Origin: JAPOXR01 sp965116115
Lineage (GTDB): Bacteria > Pseudomonadota > Alphaproteobacteria > Rhodobacterales > Rhodobacteraceae
Direction: 5' to 3'
NCBI GenBank assembly: GCA_965116115.1
Contig: OZ220486.1
Location: 310,001 to 374,000 of the forward strand
DNA length: 64,000 bases
Shown here: positions 1-9,997 of the stretch, piece by piece
How positions within the stretch are numbered: position 1 is the first letter of the stretch
Layout: every line of letters starts with the position of its first letter
Program-made: the position numbers and the translations under genes
The notes under the pieces: model-generated
The model's database searches: none
What the model was told of the DNA's origin: nothing
Seen by the model: only the letters and a program-made list of their open reading frames with translations

Positions 1-145
1 ACTCCCGCGGTAACGGGTTTAGCGAATTCCGTCATATTACGGCCTCCTCCCTCAAGCGATGCGATCTGGAGTTTATCTTGAGATTCGCAAACGGCGCAAA
101 TGCCTCAGATTTTGCGCGAATTCCACATCCACATAGGAGACTATC

Positions 146-1231
146 ATGAAGATTTGTAAATCGGCCACTGTCGTGGCTACCTGTGTTTTGCTCACGGCTT
201 GCGGCGGCGGGGGCGGCGTCCCCGGCACAACCCCGCCCGCCGCTATCAGCTCCGGCGATGCCCAATCCGCAAATCCTGACGCGACAATCGGCTCCGCCGA
301 GCGGGCCGCCGCCAGCCGGCCGCGCTTCGGCAGCGTAACCCAATCGTCAAACTCAGACAGTGTTACGGGTGTGACGGAAGACGTGGCTTCCGCATCGTTC
401 GACGGGCGCCATGTGAGTGTGAACGTCCGGCGCACCGACGGTAGCAGCATCGCCTTCAATTCCGAATCCCACGGGTTCGCTGACAAGTCTTATGATCCGG
501 TCTTATCCGGCTATTCCTTTCGCAGCGACAGGATGCTGACATCCAGCGACACCAGCGTCACGCTCTCGGTCGTTTACACCAATTGGAACAACGCGGATCC
601 GAATGACCACTTGGCAGGCGGCTACTGGATGCATGCCGCGGGGCGCATCAATCCCGCGGACCCCGCGGGGCGCATCAATCCGCTGGAGGTTACGGGGGTG
701 GAGATCGGCGCGTTCGTGGACGGCCCCGAAATCTCCGGTGATCCGACACTGCCCGGCAGCGGCAGTGCGACCTACACAGGCGTTGCTGGGGGATTCTATG
801 GCTATAAATCGGCGTCGGGAGGGTCCGACATCGGAGAGTTCGAGGGAGACGCCAGTCTAACTGCGAACTTCTCCGGCAGCAGCACCACGATTTCCGGTTG
901 CATAGGCTGTAACGGCGGTCTTTCCGTGGTAGGCGTCTCTGTCAGTGGAAGCGGGCAAGCCGACTTCTACTCCGAAGATAACATTCCGATGCGTCTGCGC
1001 ATGCAGCCGGCATCCGTTACAGGGGGAGGTTTCACTGGCACTGTGACGATGGATCTCGACAATCCAAACGTGAATGTGACTTCCTCAAGCGGCTCCTGGG
1101 GCGGCCGGTTTTCGACCAAGACGCAGGACGGAGATCCTCGGCTGGTGGCCGGCACCGCCGGGGGTGAATGGAAGGAGGCCGACGGGAGCCGAGGAACCAC
1201 GGTCGGCACTTGGTTCGGTATCCGGAACTGA
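146..1231 (+). CDS. TbpB-like surface lipoprotein, probable Slam client
   Basis: A 361-residue predicted lipoprotein. Residues 1-19 form a type II signal peptide ending in the lipobox LLTAC, followed by a Gly-rich tether, so Cys19 would be lipidated. The rest is Gly/Ser/Thr-rich beta structure. The C-terminal part has the GSWGGRF and GTWFG pattern of the small C-terminal barrels in transferrin-binding-protein-B-like lipoproteins. A ribosome site (aggag) precedes the ATG. A short in-frame duplication repeats GRINP around residues 168-178. The next gene on the same strand, beyond two insertions, is a Slam-type exporter, which fits a role as its cargo. The ligand cannot be read from the sequence; family assignment is by pattern only. 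Confidence 0.7.
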   Translation: MKICKSATVVATCVLLTACGGGGGVPGTTPPAAISSGDAQSANPDATIGSAERAAASRPRFGSVTQSSNSDSVTGVTEDVASASFDGRHVSVNVRRTDGSSIAFNSESHGFADKSYDPVLSGYSFRSDRMLTSSDTSVTLSVVYTNWNNADPNDHLAGGYWMHAAGRINPADPAGRINPLEVTGVEIGAFVDGPEISGDPTLPGSGSATYTGVAGGFYGYKSASGGSDIGEFEGDASLTANFSGSSTTISGCIGCNGGLSVVGVSVSGSGQADFYSEDNIPMRLRMQPASVTGGGFTGTVTMDLDNPNVNVTSSSGSWGGRFSTKTQDGDPRLVAGTAGGEWKEADGSRGTTVGTWFGIRN

Positions 1232-1954
1232 TCACGGCTGCCGAGGCGCGGGCGATGGACCCGCGGATCACAGCCCTGCAATCGGCTGTCATCCCGGGCC
1301 ATCTGGCGTGATGGGGTGGATCACCGGAGTCCGGAAGCCGCTGCGCGGTCTTCGGCTACAGCCGCGACGGGTTGCGCGGGGTCATCTGCCGGCATTCCGA
1401 ACCGGGCGACAGCGAAAGGCGGTGACAGGATTCCCGCCCGCCCGGCATCCCGGTTTTGCCGGCAGAAAATCGGAGTGCTGTCGGGCCGGCGGTGCCGGGC
1501 GAACTGCGCTTGGCACTCCGATATGCATGCTGTGTTCTGTCCGGGAAGATATGCGTGCCTCCAGCCGAAATCAGGGCCGGTCAGGATTCTTTCCGGGGGA
1601 AGAGGAACCATAGGTGCAAAAACGCCGCAGCGCGGATTCCTCCCTATTAACCGGCGGGAATTGTCGAAGTCAGACTTTCATGCCAAGACAAGCTGTATGC
1701 GATCGCTGGGAAGGCAGGCCTGAAATCCCAAGAATCTTTGGTCTGCCAAATTGTACAGGTTCCGGTTCACGAAACGCCCGAAGCCGGGCGGAGCAGTGCC
1801 GTTGTTTCAATCAATTTGCTCCGCCTTCGCCGCCCGGCGGGCGTCGTGGACGAATTTTAAGATCAGAGAGGTGGAAACCTTTGGAGTATCGCTGGCGGAT
1901 AACGCTCAGGCCCCCGTGCGGGACTTCAATTTCCTGTCTATACAGATTAAATCA
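1232..1954. other. Intergenic region, no gene recognised
   Basis: About 720 bases between the lipoprotein gene and the MITE. Several short open frames on both strands overlap each other and resemble no family I know. It probably once linked the lipoprotein gene to the exporter gene and has since decayed. Confidence 0.5.
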
Positions 1955-2158
1955 GGCTCAATTTGCAAATCGTATGCGCCCATGCTGTAATGTCTCTGTA
2001 TACAAAGAGATAGACGGCGACAGATGACAAGCGGCTCTGCCAGATACCTTGAACACTATTCTGAACTGATATCAGTATGTTGGGCTAAAAATGCCTCTTC
2101 CCGTACGTTTCTTTCTGCCGCAACTGAAAAACCATGCATACGATTTGCAAATTGAGCC
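1955..2158. mobile_element. MITE copy 1 (204 bp)
   Basis: A non-coding element of 204 bp bounded by perfect 23-bp inverted repeats beginning GGCTCAATTTGCAAATCG. It is flanked by TCA on both sides once the adjacent IS66 element is removed, so a 3-bp target duplication is possible. A near-identical copy of the same length lies at 8367-10014. No transposase with these ends is present in the window, so mobilisation would be in trans. Confidence 0.85.
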
Positions 2159-2164
2159 TCAAAT

Positions 2165-3937
2165 GTAACTAGTCAGGTACCCGACAAGCGTTCCCTGGGA
2201 CGGGGTCATCCGCCGCCTGCGGTCATTGGAATATTTTCAGGAAGTACGGGATTCAGGAGCGGAGCCCGCTCAGGAATCGACCAGCCGGAGTTTCAGTTCC
2301 GCCGGATCCGCCCGGAGCGCGTCAAGGACGTTCCAGCCCTGCTTGCGGGCGGTCTCGATCAGCGTGCGCATGACCGCATGGTTGCGGGCGCCGCGCTCGC
2401 TCCGGTAACAGCCGGATATTTTCAGATACACTTTCAGCAGCCGCAGGTCCCGCTCGCCCTGGTTGTTCGTCGCCGGCACCGCCGGGTTCCGCGTGAACAT
2501 CAGGACGCCCGCCCGATGATCCCGCAGCCGCAGGACGAGGTTGAAACCTTTGCGCTTTTTCTGTCTGCCGCGCCGCTTCGCGCGGTTCAGCGGCGGCAGC
2601 GCCTCGTGCCAGGCGTCGGCGTCGGCGACGATCCCGTCATACTCTTTTCCGATCCGGTCCGCCGCCTCCGCGGACAGTGTTTCCCCGGCGCGGGCCGCCT
2701 CGTTGACTTCGTGCACGCCCCGTTGAAGCAGCTCGCTCATCTCCGCCGACCAGGCCTCGCCGTGAAACTCCGTCAGAGCCTCGAGTTCGCGCAGGAGGTG
2801 AGCGCTGCAGTGCGCATGGCTCACGCCGACTATATTCCAGTAGGGTTTCCAAAAATCGTGCACCGCGATGCCGGTCGCGTCCATGGTCACATCGCCGCGG
2901 CTTTCGCCGAGACGGAAAAAACTGAGAAGCTCCGTGCACATGACGTGAACCCAGCGGAGCCTGCCGTCGACACGGACCCCGGTCTCATCCATATGCTTGA
3001 CCGCGGCCCTCGCCGCTAAAGCGCCGACATGCCCGGCGAAGCCGGAAAACCTCTCGGCGCCGCTGTCGAGCAAAGCGGAAACCGTGCCCGAGGACAAGGA
3101 TGCGCCAAACAGGTCTCTCATCGTCACAGCCAGCCGGCGGCGCGGGATCATCTGCGCCGCCGACAGGTAACGCACCGTCGAACGCACCCCCGGACCGTAC
3201 TGCGCCGGGGCCTTCACGCCCTCCGGAAAGCGGCCCGCGCTCATCGCCCCGCAGCCGGGGCAGACCGCTCTGTGAACCCGATGTTCAACAGTCTCCAGCG
3301 CGACCGGCGGGATGTCCGCGACCTGCCGCCGGACATACCCCTCCGATGCCGCCCCGGCGAGGGACGCGCCGCAGCCGCGGCAAGAACCGGGATGATGATG
3401 CTCGACCCTGTCCGGAGTCTCGACAAGGCTCATCGTCGTTCCCTTATGACCGGGCTGCCCGCCCGGCCTGCGCCCCGACGAAGCTTTTTTCTTCGGAGCC
3501 GGCTTGGAAAACCCGTCGCTCGACGGCGGCTTATGACTGTTGCCGCTGTTCATTCCCAGCCGCCGCTCAAGCTCGGAAACGCGGCCCTGAGCAGCCGCAA
3601 GCGCCGCGGCGGCTTTATCACGCTCGGCAACGGCGGCATCGCGCTCGGCAACGGCAGCATCGCGCTCGGCGGCAATCGCGTCACGGTCCGCGACAGCCGC
3701 GGCAAGTCTCGCCTTGAGACCGGCTCGGCCGAAAGACGGACCGGCGCTCCTGTCCCGCGCCGCCGCCGGAATGCCGCCGGTCATCGGACCCGCTCCGCTG
3801 AAAACTGTTCTGAACTCATATCCTGCTTATCCGCGGCTTGCGCCGTTCCGCTCAATGTCGTTTCTTGATTTCTTGACAAAGGATTCAATCACACGGACAA
3901 AACAGAATCAAGCGAAAAAATCTACCTGACTAGTTAC
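2165..3937 (-). mobile_element. IS66-type insertion sequence (1773 bp)
   Basis: Ends are inverted repeats starting GTAACTAGTCAGGTA. The element is flanked by a perfect 8-bp duplication, CCTCAAAT, at 2157-2164 and 3938-3945, the duplication size expected for IS66. The target overlaps the last two bases of the MITE, so this insertion came after the MITE. Only the tnpC-type transposase is present; there are no tnpA or tnpB genes. Confidence 0.92.
2270..3784 (-). CDS. tnpC: IS66 family transposase (TnpC)
   Basis: A 504-residue DDE transposase. The N-terminus is an Ala/Glu-rich coiled coil with repeated AERDAAV units (about residues 30-65). It is followed by the IS66 linker with NSHKPPSSDG and RRPGGQPGHKG, a zinc-binding CxxCG segment, and the catalytic domain with HMDETGVRV and the Asn-rich ERDLRLLK region. 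The C-terminus HAVMRTLIETARKQGWNVLDAL is typical (given here only as a pattern around residues 470-490). The frame is uninterrupted and both element ends are intact, so it may be active. Confidence 0.93.
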   Translation of the reverse strand: MTGGIPAAARDRSAGPSFGRAGLKARLAAAVADRDAIAAERDAAVAERDAAVAERDKAAAALAAAQGRVSELERRLGMNSGNSHKPPSSDGFSKPAPKKKASSGRRPGGQPGHKGTTMSLVETPDRVEHHHPGSCRGCGASLAGAASEGYVRRQVADIPPVALETVEHRVHRAVCPGCGAMSAGRFPEGVKAPAQYGPGVRSTVRYLSAAQMIPRRRLAVTMRDLFGASLSSGTVSALLDSGAERFSGFAGHVGALAARAAVKHMDETGVRVDGRLRWVHVMCTELLSFFRLGESRGDVTMDATGIAVHDFWKPYWNIVGVSHAHCSAHLLRELEALTEFHGEAWSAEMSELLQRGVHEVNEAARAGETLSAEAADRIGKEYDGIVADADAWHEALPPLNRAKRRGRQKKRKGFNLVLRLRDHRAGVLMFTRNPAVPATNNQGERDLRLLKVYLKISGCYRSERGARNHAVMRTLIETARKQGWNVLDALRADPAELKLRLVDS

Positions 3938-3953
3938 CCTCAAATAAAGAGAA

Positions 3954-5381
3954 ATGATGGTTTCCCTCGGCCACAAATCGGACATATGTACAATGAATTG
4001 CCTTGCTCGCTCCCTTGCGACTATGGCTGCGCTGGCGCTTGCTGCGCCGTCCTCGGCTGAAGTAACGACTATGACTCCGGCCCAATCCGCCGGATATGCG
4101 CCTTTGTCTGTTTCCGCCGAGGCCGCAGCACAGGAACTGATGCGTTCAGGCCGTTTCGAGGAAGCCCTTTCGGTGCTGGCGCCGCTGTTGCAGGGCGACA
4201 CGGCGCTGGCCGACACGCTTTTTTTGTACGGCCTCGCAGCGCTCGGCGCATCTCAAAAGCCGGGCATCTCAGAAGAGAAGCGTGACGCTTTTCTTGATCT
4301 GGCCATAGATATATTCAGTACGATGCTTGAAACGCGGCCGGAACTGGACCGCGTTCGTCTCGAACTCGCCCGCGCTTTGTTCCTGAAGGGCGAGGACAGT
4401 CTTTCGAAGAAGCACTTCGAGCGTGTTCTGGCAGGCGGCCCGCCGCCTCCGGTCGTCCGTAACATCAACCGGTTTCTGACGCAGATTCAGGCGCGCAAGC
4501 GCTGGAACGTGTACGCTGGCCTCACGCTCGCTCCGGACAGCAACGTATCGAGAGTTTCAAACAACCGGACGATCTGGATCGACACCGGTTTCGGGAATCT
4601 GCCGTTCACCTACGATAAAGCTCCGAAATCGGGTGTCGGGATTTCGGCATGGGTGGGCGGCGAATACCGGTATCCGCTGTCCGATCGTTCGCTGCTGCGC
4701 GTCGGGGCGGATGTGCACAGACGCGAGTACCGGGGCAGCGAATTTGACCAGATGACGCTGTCGTCCCACATCGGACCCCGCTGGCTGATCGGCGATGACG
4801 CCGAGACAAGCGTTTTGGCGGTGATGCGCCGGAACTGGCAGGCCGGCGACGCCCATCATCTCGATGCGGGTCTGCGCATCGAGGGGAGCCGCCGTTTGGA
4901 TCAGCGGACAACGGCAAGCCTGGAGGCCGCGTGGTTCAAACGGCGCCACGACGACACCGTGGATCTCGACGGCCCGGTCATGGAAATCTCATTGGGCTGG
5001 AGCCGCCGCCTGACATCGACTTTGCTCGCGGATCTCAGAGCGGGCTGGTCAAAAGAGCGTCCTGAGCGGAAAAACCAGCGCAACGAGGGCCGTTGGGTGC
5101 AAGCGGGGATAACCGCGGCCCTGCCCGGCGGCTTCACCGCAGGCGGCAGCGCCGCGCTGCGCTGGAGAGACTATGAAGGCAACTGGTTTCCATTCACCGA
5201 AGGCGGGCGGGCCCGCAAGGATTTGACCCGCGTGTTCCGGCTGAGCGTCCAGCGCCGTTCCTTAGTTCTGTGGGGCTTCAGTCCGCGGTTTTCGCTGGTG
5301 CGTGAGAAACGCACGTCCAACGCGCAGTTGCACAGTTACGGGCGCACGTTCGGTGAGATCGACTTCGTGAGGCAGTTCTGA
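3954..5381 (+). CDS. Slam-type surface lipoprotein assembly modifier (DUF560 barrel)
   Basis: A 475-residue outer-membrane protein. A signal peptide starts at the internal Met (3993: MNCLARSLATMAALALAAPSSA). A helical TPR-like N-terminal domain follows (about residues 40-180, with the LFLYGLAALG and LELARALFLKGE patterns). The rest is a beta-barrel of alternating hydrophobic/Arg strands ending in a terminal Phe, as in Slam proteins that move lipoproteins to the cell surface. Two adjacent ATGs occur at 3954 and 3957. The IS66 element ends 16 bp upstream, so native upstream regulation has probably been displaced. It shares orientation with the lipoprotein gene at 146-1231, its likely client. 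Confidence 0.8.
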   Translation: MMVSLGHKSDICTMNCLARSLATMAALALAAPSSAEVTTMTPAQSAGYAPLSVSAEAAAQELMRSGRFEEALSVLAPLLQGDTALADTLFLYGLAALGASQKPGISEEKRDAFLDLAIDIFSTMLETRPELDRVRLELARALFLKGEDSLSKKHFERVLAGGPPPPVVRNINRFLTQIQARKRWNVYAGLTLAPDSNVSRVSNNRTIWIDTGFGNLPFTYDKAPKSGVGISAWVGGEYRYPLSDRSLLRVGADVHRREYRGSEFDQMTLSSHIGPRWLIGDDAETSVLAVMRRNWQAGDAHHLDAGLRIEGSRRLDQRTTASLEAAWFKRRHDDTVDLDGPVMEISLGWSRRLTSTLLADLRAGWSKERPERKNQRNEGRWVQAGITAALPGGFTAGGSAALRWRDYEGNWFPFTEGGRARKDLTRVFRLSVQRRSLVLWGFSPRFSLVREKRTSNAQLHSYGRTFGEIDFVRQF

Positions 5382-6136
5382 TATCATTGAATCGCTGGTT
5401 CGCGCCGCTGCGCACCGCTGCGGCATGTCGGGAAAGTTCGTCGTTTGAAAGAGGTAAGGAGTTTGGCTATGGTGACTTGGAAGACTCCCATAGCTCCATT
5501 GAACTGAATGAGCCGGTCTCTGCCCGGTGTCCGTCCGCCGCTGGCTTTCTCGTGGCATGGTCGCCCTGAGAGGATGCCCGTTCAGCCGCCATCGGGCCGC
5601 ATACAACCCGTCATGATGATTAACCCAATGCGCATTGCGTTCAACGTACAGGGCATGAGCAGCCATAAGGCTTAATGGATGGACGGCATGCCGGTCCGAG
5701 ATCTTTTCATTCCACTTGGACGGGCGGGGCCAGAGCTTTATTTCTGCCGCGGAAGCCCGGATCCCGGGTCTGTCAACATTTCATAAGTTACTCTTGAATG
5801 ATTGTGCGCCACGCATTGTGGCATGCGGACTGGGCTTAGACATTTCTTGTCCGATACGGTCGAATGGTTCAGCATCCATGTTTCGACTCAAGGGCGTTTC
5901 GGGACTCCGGCTGAACTCCGAAACGCGCAGCTTTAGTCGTATACCACGATTTCTGAGAATCTTGATATTACAGTCGGGAAAATTAAACAGTTTTGAACCC
6001 GGCCCGGCGTACAGCTTCCTGCGGACCATGGGTTTCTGCATATCCGCAGCGCCGGATCCAAAATTTCCCGCTGTCCGCAAAATTGAATTGCAGATCGCGG
6101 CGCGTTCGGTAGATTTGAGCAAAAAAGAGGCAGAAA
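5382..6136. other. Intergenic region, no gene recognised
   Basis: About 750 bases. Open frames here are short or antisense and low in complexity. The last 100 bases are the leader of the downstream penicillin-binding protein gene. No RNA gene or element end was recognised. Confidence 0.45.
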
Positions 6137-8203
6137 GTGGTACAGGCACAGGCCGGGAAGCAGACAACAAACAGCCGCGGCTCGGTCCGCAGGCGGGGCG
6201 GGCCGGCAAAAGCGAACGCCAAACCCCGGAAGCGCGGGCCGGGGAAAGTCTCAAAACCGCGGAGGTATGCCGGCTCCGCGGTATGGTTCCTTTGGTCTGC
6301 CGGCTGGCGGGCCGCATGCATCTGCGCCATTGTCCTGTCTGTCTGGACGGCGTACCACTATTCCGGGCTTCCGCCGTCCGGGGAACTGCTTGAAGCGCGG
6401 TCCACGGGATCCGCGGTCCTGCATGACCGGAACGGCGTGTCGTTCGCATGGCGCGGATCCCAGTTCGGCGGCGCCATATCAAGCGATGACGTCTCCCCCT
6501 TTCTCAAACATGCTGTCATCGCCGCGGAAGACAAGCGGTTCTACAATCACTTCGGAATCAGTCCGCGCGGCATAGCCGGCGCGGTCATGATCAATCTCCG
6601 GGAGGGAAGAGGACCGTTTCAGGGCCATGGCGGCTCAACCATCACGCAGCAGGTCGGGAAACTGCTTTGCCTCGGGAAAAAACACGATCCCGCCTCCGGC
6701 CTGACCGAAGCCCGGTTCGAACGCGACTGCCGCCGGACGACACTGTGGCGGAAATTCAGGGAGATTCCTTTCGCCTTCGCCTTGGAACTGAAATACAGCA
6801 AGGATGAAATTCTCACGATCTACCTGAACCGTGTTTATCTCGGAGCCGGGGCCACCGGATTTGAAGCTGCGAGTCAGCGGTATTTCGGGGTCTCGATCCG
6901 TGACGTGACGCCGGCCCAGTCAGCGATGCTGGCCGGTCTGCTGGCGGCTCCCTCGGTTTATGCGCCGACCAGGAACATGGCCAAGGCCGTTTCCCGGGCC
7001 AACCTGATTGTCGGCTTGATGGAAAGCCAAGGATATCTGTCGGTATCCGAGGCCCGCGAAGCGCGGGCTTACCATGCCCGGCTTTCACGCGGTTCGGCTG
7101 CTGAAGCGGGCAGCTATTTCGCCGACTGGGTCATGGAAACGATTCCTGATTTTCTGACTGTGGACACGACGGAGGATGTGGTCATGCGGACCACGCTTGA
7201 TCTCCGCATTCAGAAGGCTGTCGATGATGCGCTCGTGTATGTATTTGATAAGAAAGTCAAAAAAGGATCACGGGCCGAGGCGGCTGTTGTGGTCATGACG
7301 GCGGAAGGCGCTGTCCGGGCAATGACCGGCGGGCGCGATCCGCGCGCGACAGGCCAGTTCAACCGGGCGACTCAGGCGCTTCGGCAAACCGGTTCCGCGT
7401 TCAAGCCGTTCGTGTTCGCGGCGGCCTTGGAAGCCGGCGCCGGGCCGGAGGATGTGGTCACGGACGAGCCGGTGGCGTTCAGGGTTCCAGGGTCAGGAAT
7501 CTGGCGTCCGAAAAATTACAAGGATCAATATGACGGCTCCATTACTATTAAAGACGCCTTTGCCAAGTCAAGCAATGTCGTCGCGGCAAGCCTGTCCGAG
7601 CGCGTCGGGCGGAACCGGGTCAGAGAGACAGCGAAAAAATTCGGAATCCGCAGCCGGCTCGCCTCCGGTCCGGCGCTGGCTCTCGGCGCATCGGAATCAA
7701 CATTGATCGAAATGACCGCCGCATATGCGGGCATCCTGAATGGCGGCATCCGGGCCGTTCCGTTCGGACTGGTTGATCTCAGCCTGAGGGGTGACAGCGA
7801 ACCTCTCTTCTCAGGTCCGGCGAAGTCGAACGGACGCGCCGTGTCCGAGCGGACGGCGCTTCTGCTGACGGATATGATGCGGCACGTGGTGACTGACGGC
7901 ACCGGCCGCCGTGCGGCCCTCGCGGACCGGGAAACAGCCGGCAAGACCGGCACCACGCAGGGGGCGCGTGATGCGTGGTTCATAGGTTTTTCCGCGGACT
8001 ATGTCACCGGCGTCTGGATGGGATATGACGACAACACGCCGCTGACCGGCGTGACAGGGAGCGGATTGCCTGCGGAAATCTGGCACGAGGCGATGCGGCG
8101 CATCCATGAAGGCACGGTGCCCAGAGCTTTGCCCAAAAGCGCTCCGGTTGATGACTTCGTAGAAAATTCAATGATTTCCTACGGCGAAACGCCAGGAGAA
8201 TGA
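6137..8203 (+). CDS. Bifunctional penicillin-binding protein, class A (transglycosylase/transpeptidase)
   Basis: A 688-residue peptidoglycan synthase. The basic cytoplasmic N-terminus (residues 1-45) is followed by one membrane anchor (about 48-75). The GT51 glycosyltransferase domain carries AAEDKRFYNH (catalytic Glu near residue 130) and GGSTITQQVGK. The transpeptidase domain has the active-site SxxK in TGSAFKPF (Ser near 419), SSN near 477 and KTGTT near 601. It would polymerise and cross-link glycan strands on the periplasmic side. The start is GTG with an upstream AG-rich site; it could be shortened slightly. It is a single gene without operon partners. It belongs to the PBP1A/monofunctional-like alphaproteobacterial group; the exact subclass is uncertain. 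Confidence 0.9.
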   Translation: MVQAQAGKQTTNSRGSVRRRGGPAKANAKPRKRGPGKVSKPRRYAGSAVWFLWSAGWRAACICAIVLSVWTAYHYSGLPPSGELLEARSTGSAVLHDRNGVSFAWRGSQFGGAISSDDVSPFLKHAVIAAEDKRFYNHFGISPRGIAGAVMINLREGRGPFQGHGGSTITQQVGKLLCLGKKHDPASGLTEARFERDCRRTTLWRKFREIPFAFALELKYSKDEILTIYLNRVYLGAGATGFEAASQRYFGVSIRDVTPAQSAMLAGLLAAPSVYAPTRNMAKAVSRANLIVGLMESQGYLSVSEAREARAYHARLSRGSAAEAGSYFADWVMETIPDFLTVDTTEDVVMRTTLDLRIQKAVDDALVYVFDKKVKKGSRAEAAVVVMTAEGAVRAMTGGRDPRATGQFNRATQALRQTGSAFKPFVFAAALEAGAGPEDVVTDEPVAFRVPGSGIWRPKNYKDQYDGSITIKDAFAKSSNVVAASLSERVGRNRVRETAKKFGIRSRLASGPALALGASESTLIEMTAAYAGILNGGIRAVPFGLVDLSLRGDSEPLFSGPAKSNGRAVSERTALLLTDMMRHVVTDGTGRRAALADRETAGKTGTTQGARDAWFIGFSADYVTGVWMGYDDNTPLTGVTGSGLPAEIWHEAMRRIHEGTVPRALPKSAPVDDFVENSMISYGETPGE

Positions 8204-8328
8204 CCCCGAAACTCCAAAGCGGTTCAATGCGTGTCGGCAATCGGTTTGCGTGCTCAGAGATAAACAAAAGGGCTTATAAAGAAAGTTTGACAGCATTCCA
8301 TGTGTTGATTTTTCTTGATAATTACGCC

Positions 8329-8364
8329 ATGTGGTGTTGTTTTGCAATGTGGTGTTGTTTTGCA
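8329..8364. repeat. Two tandem 18-bp repeats
   Basis: ATGTGGTGTTGTTTTGCA occurs twice head-to-tail at 8329-8346 and 8347-8364. A third unit appears cut after AT, where MITE copy 2 begins, so the MITE may have inserted inside a short tandem array. Confidence 0.8.
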
Positions 8365-8561
8365 ATGGCTCAATTTGCAAATCGTATGCGCCCATGCTGT
8401 AATGTCTTTGTATACAAAGAGATAGACGGCGACAGATGACAAGCGGCTCTGCCAGATACCTTGAACACTATTCTGAAATGATATCAGTATGTTGGGTTAA
8501 AAATGTCTCTTCCCGTACGTTTCTTTCTGCCGGAACTAAAAGGCCATGCATACGATTTGCA

Positions 8562-9997
8562 GGGGATGTCCCACTTGATGTTGAATTTGATATGGGCGGT
8601 GTTGCCTCTCCCCCGAGAATCAGCTCGGGGATTTTTTGAAGAAAAGGAAGCAACACCATGAAAACCGTTAGCACATTCCCCGGCGCCTCCGCCAGCGCTC
8701 CGAACATCAACGCGCTCGTCGAAGAGGCGTACGAAGACGTGACCGAGAGTTTCGAGAAATTCTGCCTGACGACGGGCATCGCGTATCTGCGGCAGATGAT
8801 GGACGAGGACGCCGAACGGCTGGCCGGGAAACGTCACAGTCATTCTCCCGACAAGCCGGGGCACCGCTGGGGACATACGCGTTCCCAGGTCGGATTTCAC
8901 GGCGGCAAGGTCGGCATCGACCGTCCGCGTCTCCGCTGCAAGGCTGCGGGCAAGGAGATGTCTCTGCCGAGCTGGGAAGAAATCTCCGCGGACGGTTATC
9001 TCGACCGATGGGCGGTGAACTTGATGACCGCGAACGTAGCGACCCGCAAGTTCCGCCGGGCGGTGAGGATTCCGGAGGCCGGGGTTCCCTGCGGGGCGGG
9101 CTGCGGGCTGTCGAAATCGGCCGTGTCCCGCCGGTTCAAGGCGTTGACGCAGGCGAAGTTTGATGAATGGATGACTTCCGATCTGTCGGAGCTTGATCTC
9201 GTCGCGATTCAGATCGACGGGCTGCATATGAGCGACCGCCTGCTGATGATCGGGGCCGTCGGCATTGACGCGTCGGGGCGTAAGCGCCCGCTGGGCGTCA
9301 TCGAAGGCGCGACGGAGAACGCCGCGACCGTGCAGGCTCTGCTTGATGATCTGATCCGGCGCGGGCTTGATCCGAAGGGCTGTTATCTGTTCATCGTCGA
9401 CGGAGCCAGGGCGCTCAGCAAGGCGATCCGGCGCACTTTCGGCGCGGACATCCCTATTCAGCGCTGTCAGGTTCACAAGGGCCGCAACATCATCGACCGT
9501 CTCGCCGCGGAACATCACGCCGGCGTGCGGCGGACGCTCAGGCAAGCCTGGGAACTTGATGACGCCGACAAGGCCGAGCGGCTGATGCGCAGCCTGGCTC
9601 AGCGGTTCGAACAGGAGGCTCCGGACGTCTCCCGGTCGATACTTGAGGGCCTGGACGAGGTCCTGACCGTCTCCCGGCTCGGCCTGCCGTTAGAGCTGCG
9701 GCGGTCGCTGGCGAGCACGAACATCATCGAATCGATGAACAGCACGGTCCGGCAGGTCTGCCGCAACGTGAAGCGCTGGAGGAACGCCGGGATGGCTCTG
9801 CGATGGACCGCTGCCGGCATGATGGAGGCCGAGAAGGGTTTCCGCCGCATCAAGGCGTACAGGCAGCTGCCCGTTCTCAAACAGGCTCTCATCGAACATA
9901 GTCGAAAGGATCGGCTTGACCGGCTCAAGGAAGCCGCGTAGATAGCCGACAGGCAGCATCGCTCCTGCGGGTTTCAACATCAAGCGGGACATTCCCC
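8562..9997 (+). mobile_element. IS256-family element, copy 1
   Basis: A 1436-bp element with imperfect terminal repeats beginning GGGGATGTCCCACTTGATG (left) and GGGGAATGTCCCGCTTGATG (right, reversed). It is flanked by the 8-bp duplication GATTTGCA at 8554-8561 and 9998-10005. It has landed in the right arm of MITE copy 2. Confidence 0.93.
8658..9941 (+). CDS. IS256 (Mutator-type) transposase
   Basis: A 427-residue full-length transposase. It shows the Mutator-family core with LDLVAIQIDGLHM (first catalytic Asp), GVIEGATENAATVQALLDDL, the YLFIVDGARALSKAIR block (second Asp) and the C-terminal STNIIESMNSTVRQVCRNVKRW block with the catalytic Glu. It starts with ATG after an AAGGAAG ribosome site. 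Copy 2 of the same element at 24125-25558 is inactivated, so this copy could be the active source. Confidence 0.95.
   Translation: MKTVSTFPGASASAPNINALVEEAYEDVTESFEKFCLTTGIAYLRQMMDEDAERLAGKRHSHSPDKPGHRWGHTRSQVGFHGGKVGIDRPRLRCKAAGKEMSLPSWEEISADGYLDRWAVNLMTANVATRKFRRAVRIPEAGVPCGAGCGLSKSAVSRRFKALTQAKFDEWMTSDLSELDLVAIQIDGLHMSDRLLMIGAVGIDASGRKRPLGVIEGATENAATVQALLDDLIRRGLDPKGCYLFIVDGARALSKAIRRTFGADIPIQRCQVHKGRNIIDRLAAEHHAGVRRTLRQAWELDDADKAERLMRSLAQRFEQEAPDVSRSILEGLDEVLTVSRLGLPLELRRSLASTNIIESMNSTVRQVCRNVKRWRNAGMALRWTAAGMMEAEKGFRRIKAYRQLPVLKQALIEHSRKDRLDRLKEAA

Noticed and set aside
1321..1611. Minus-strand frame after the lipoprotein gene
   Set aside because: Overlaps three other frames, no ribosome site, no family resemblance.
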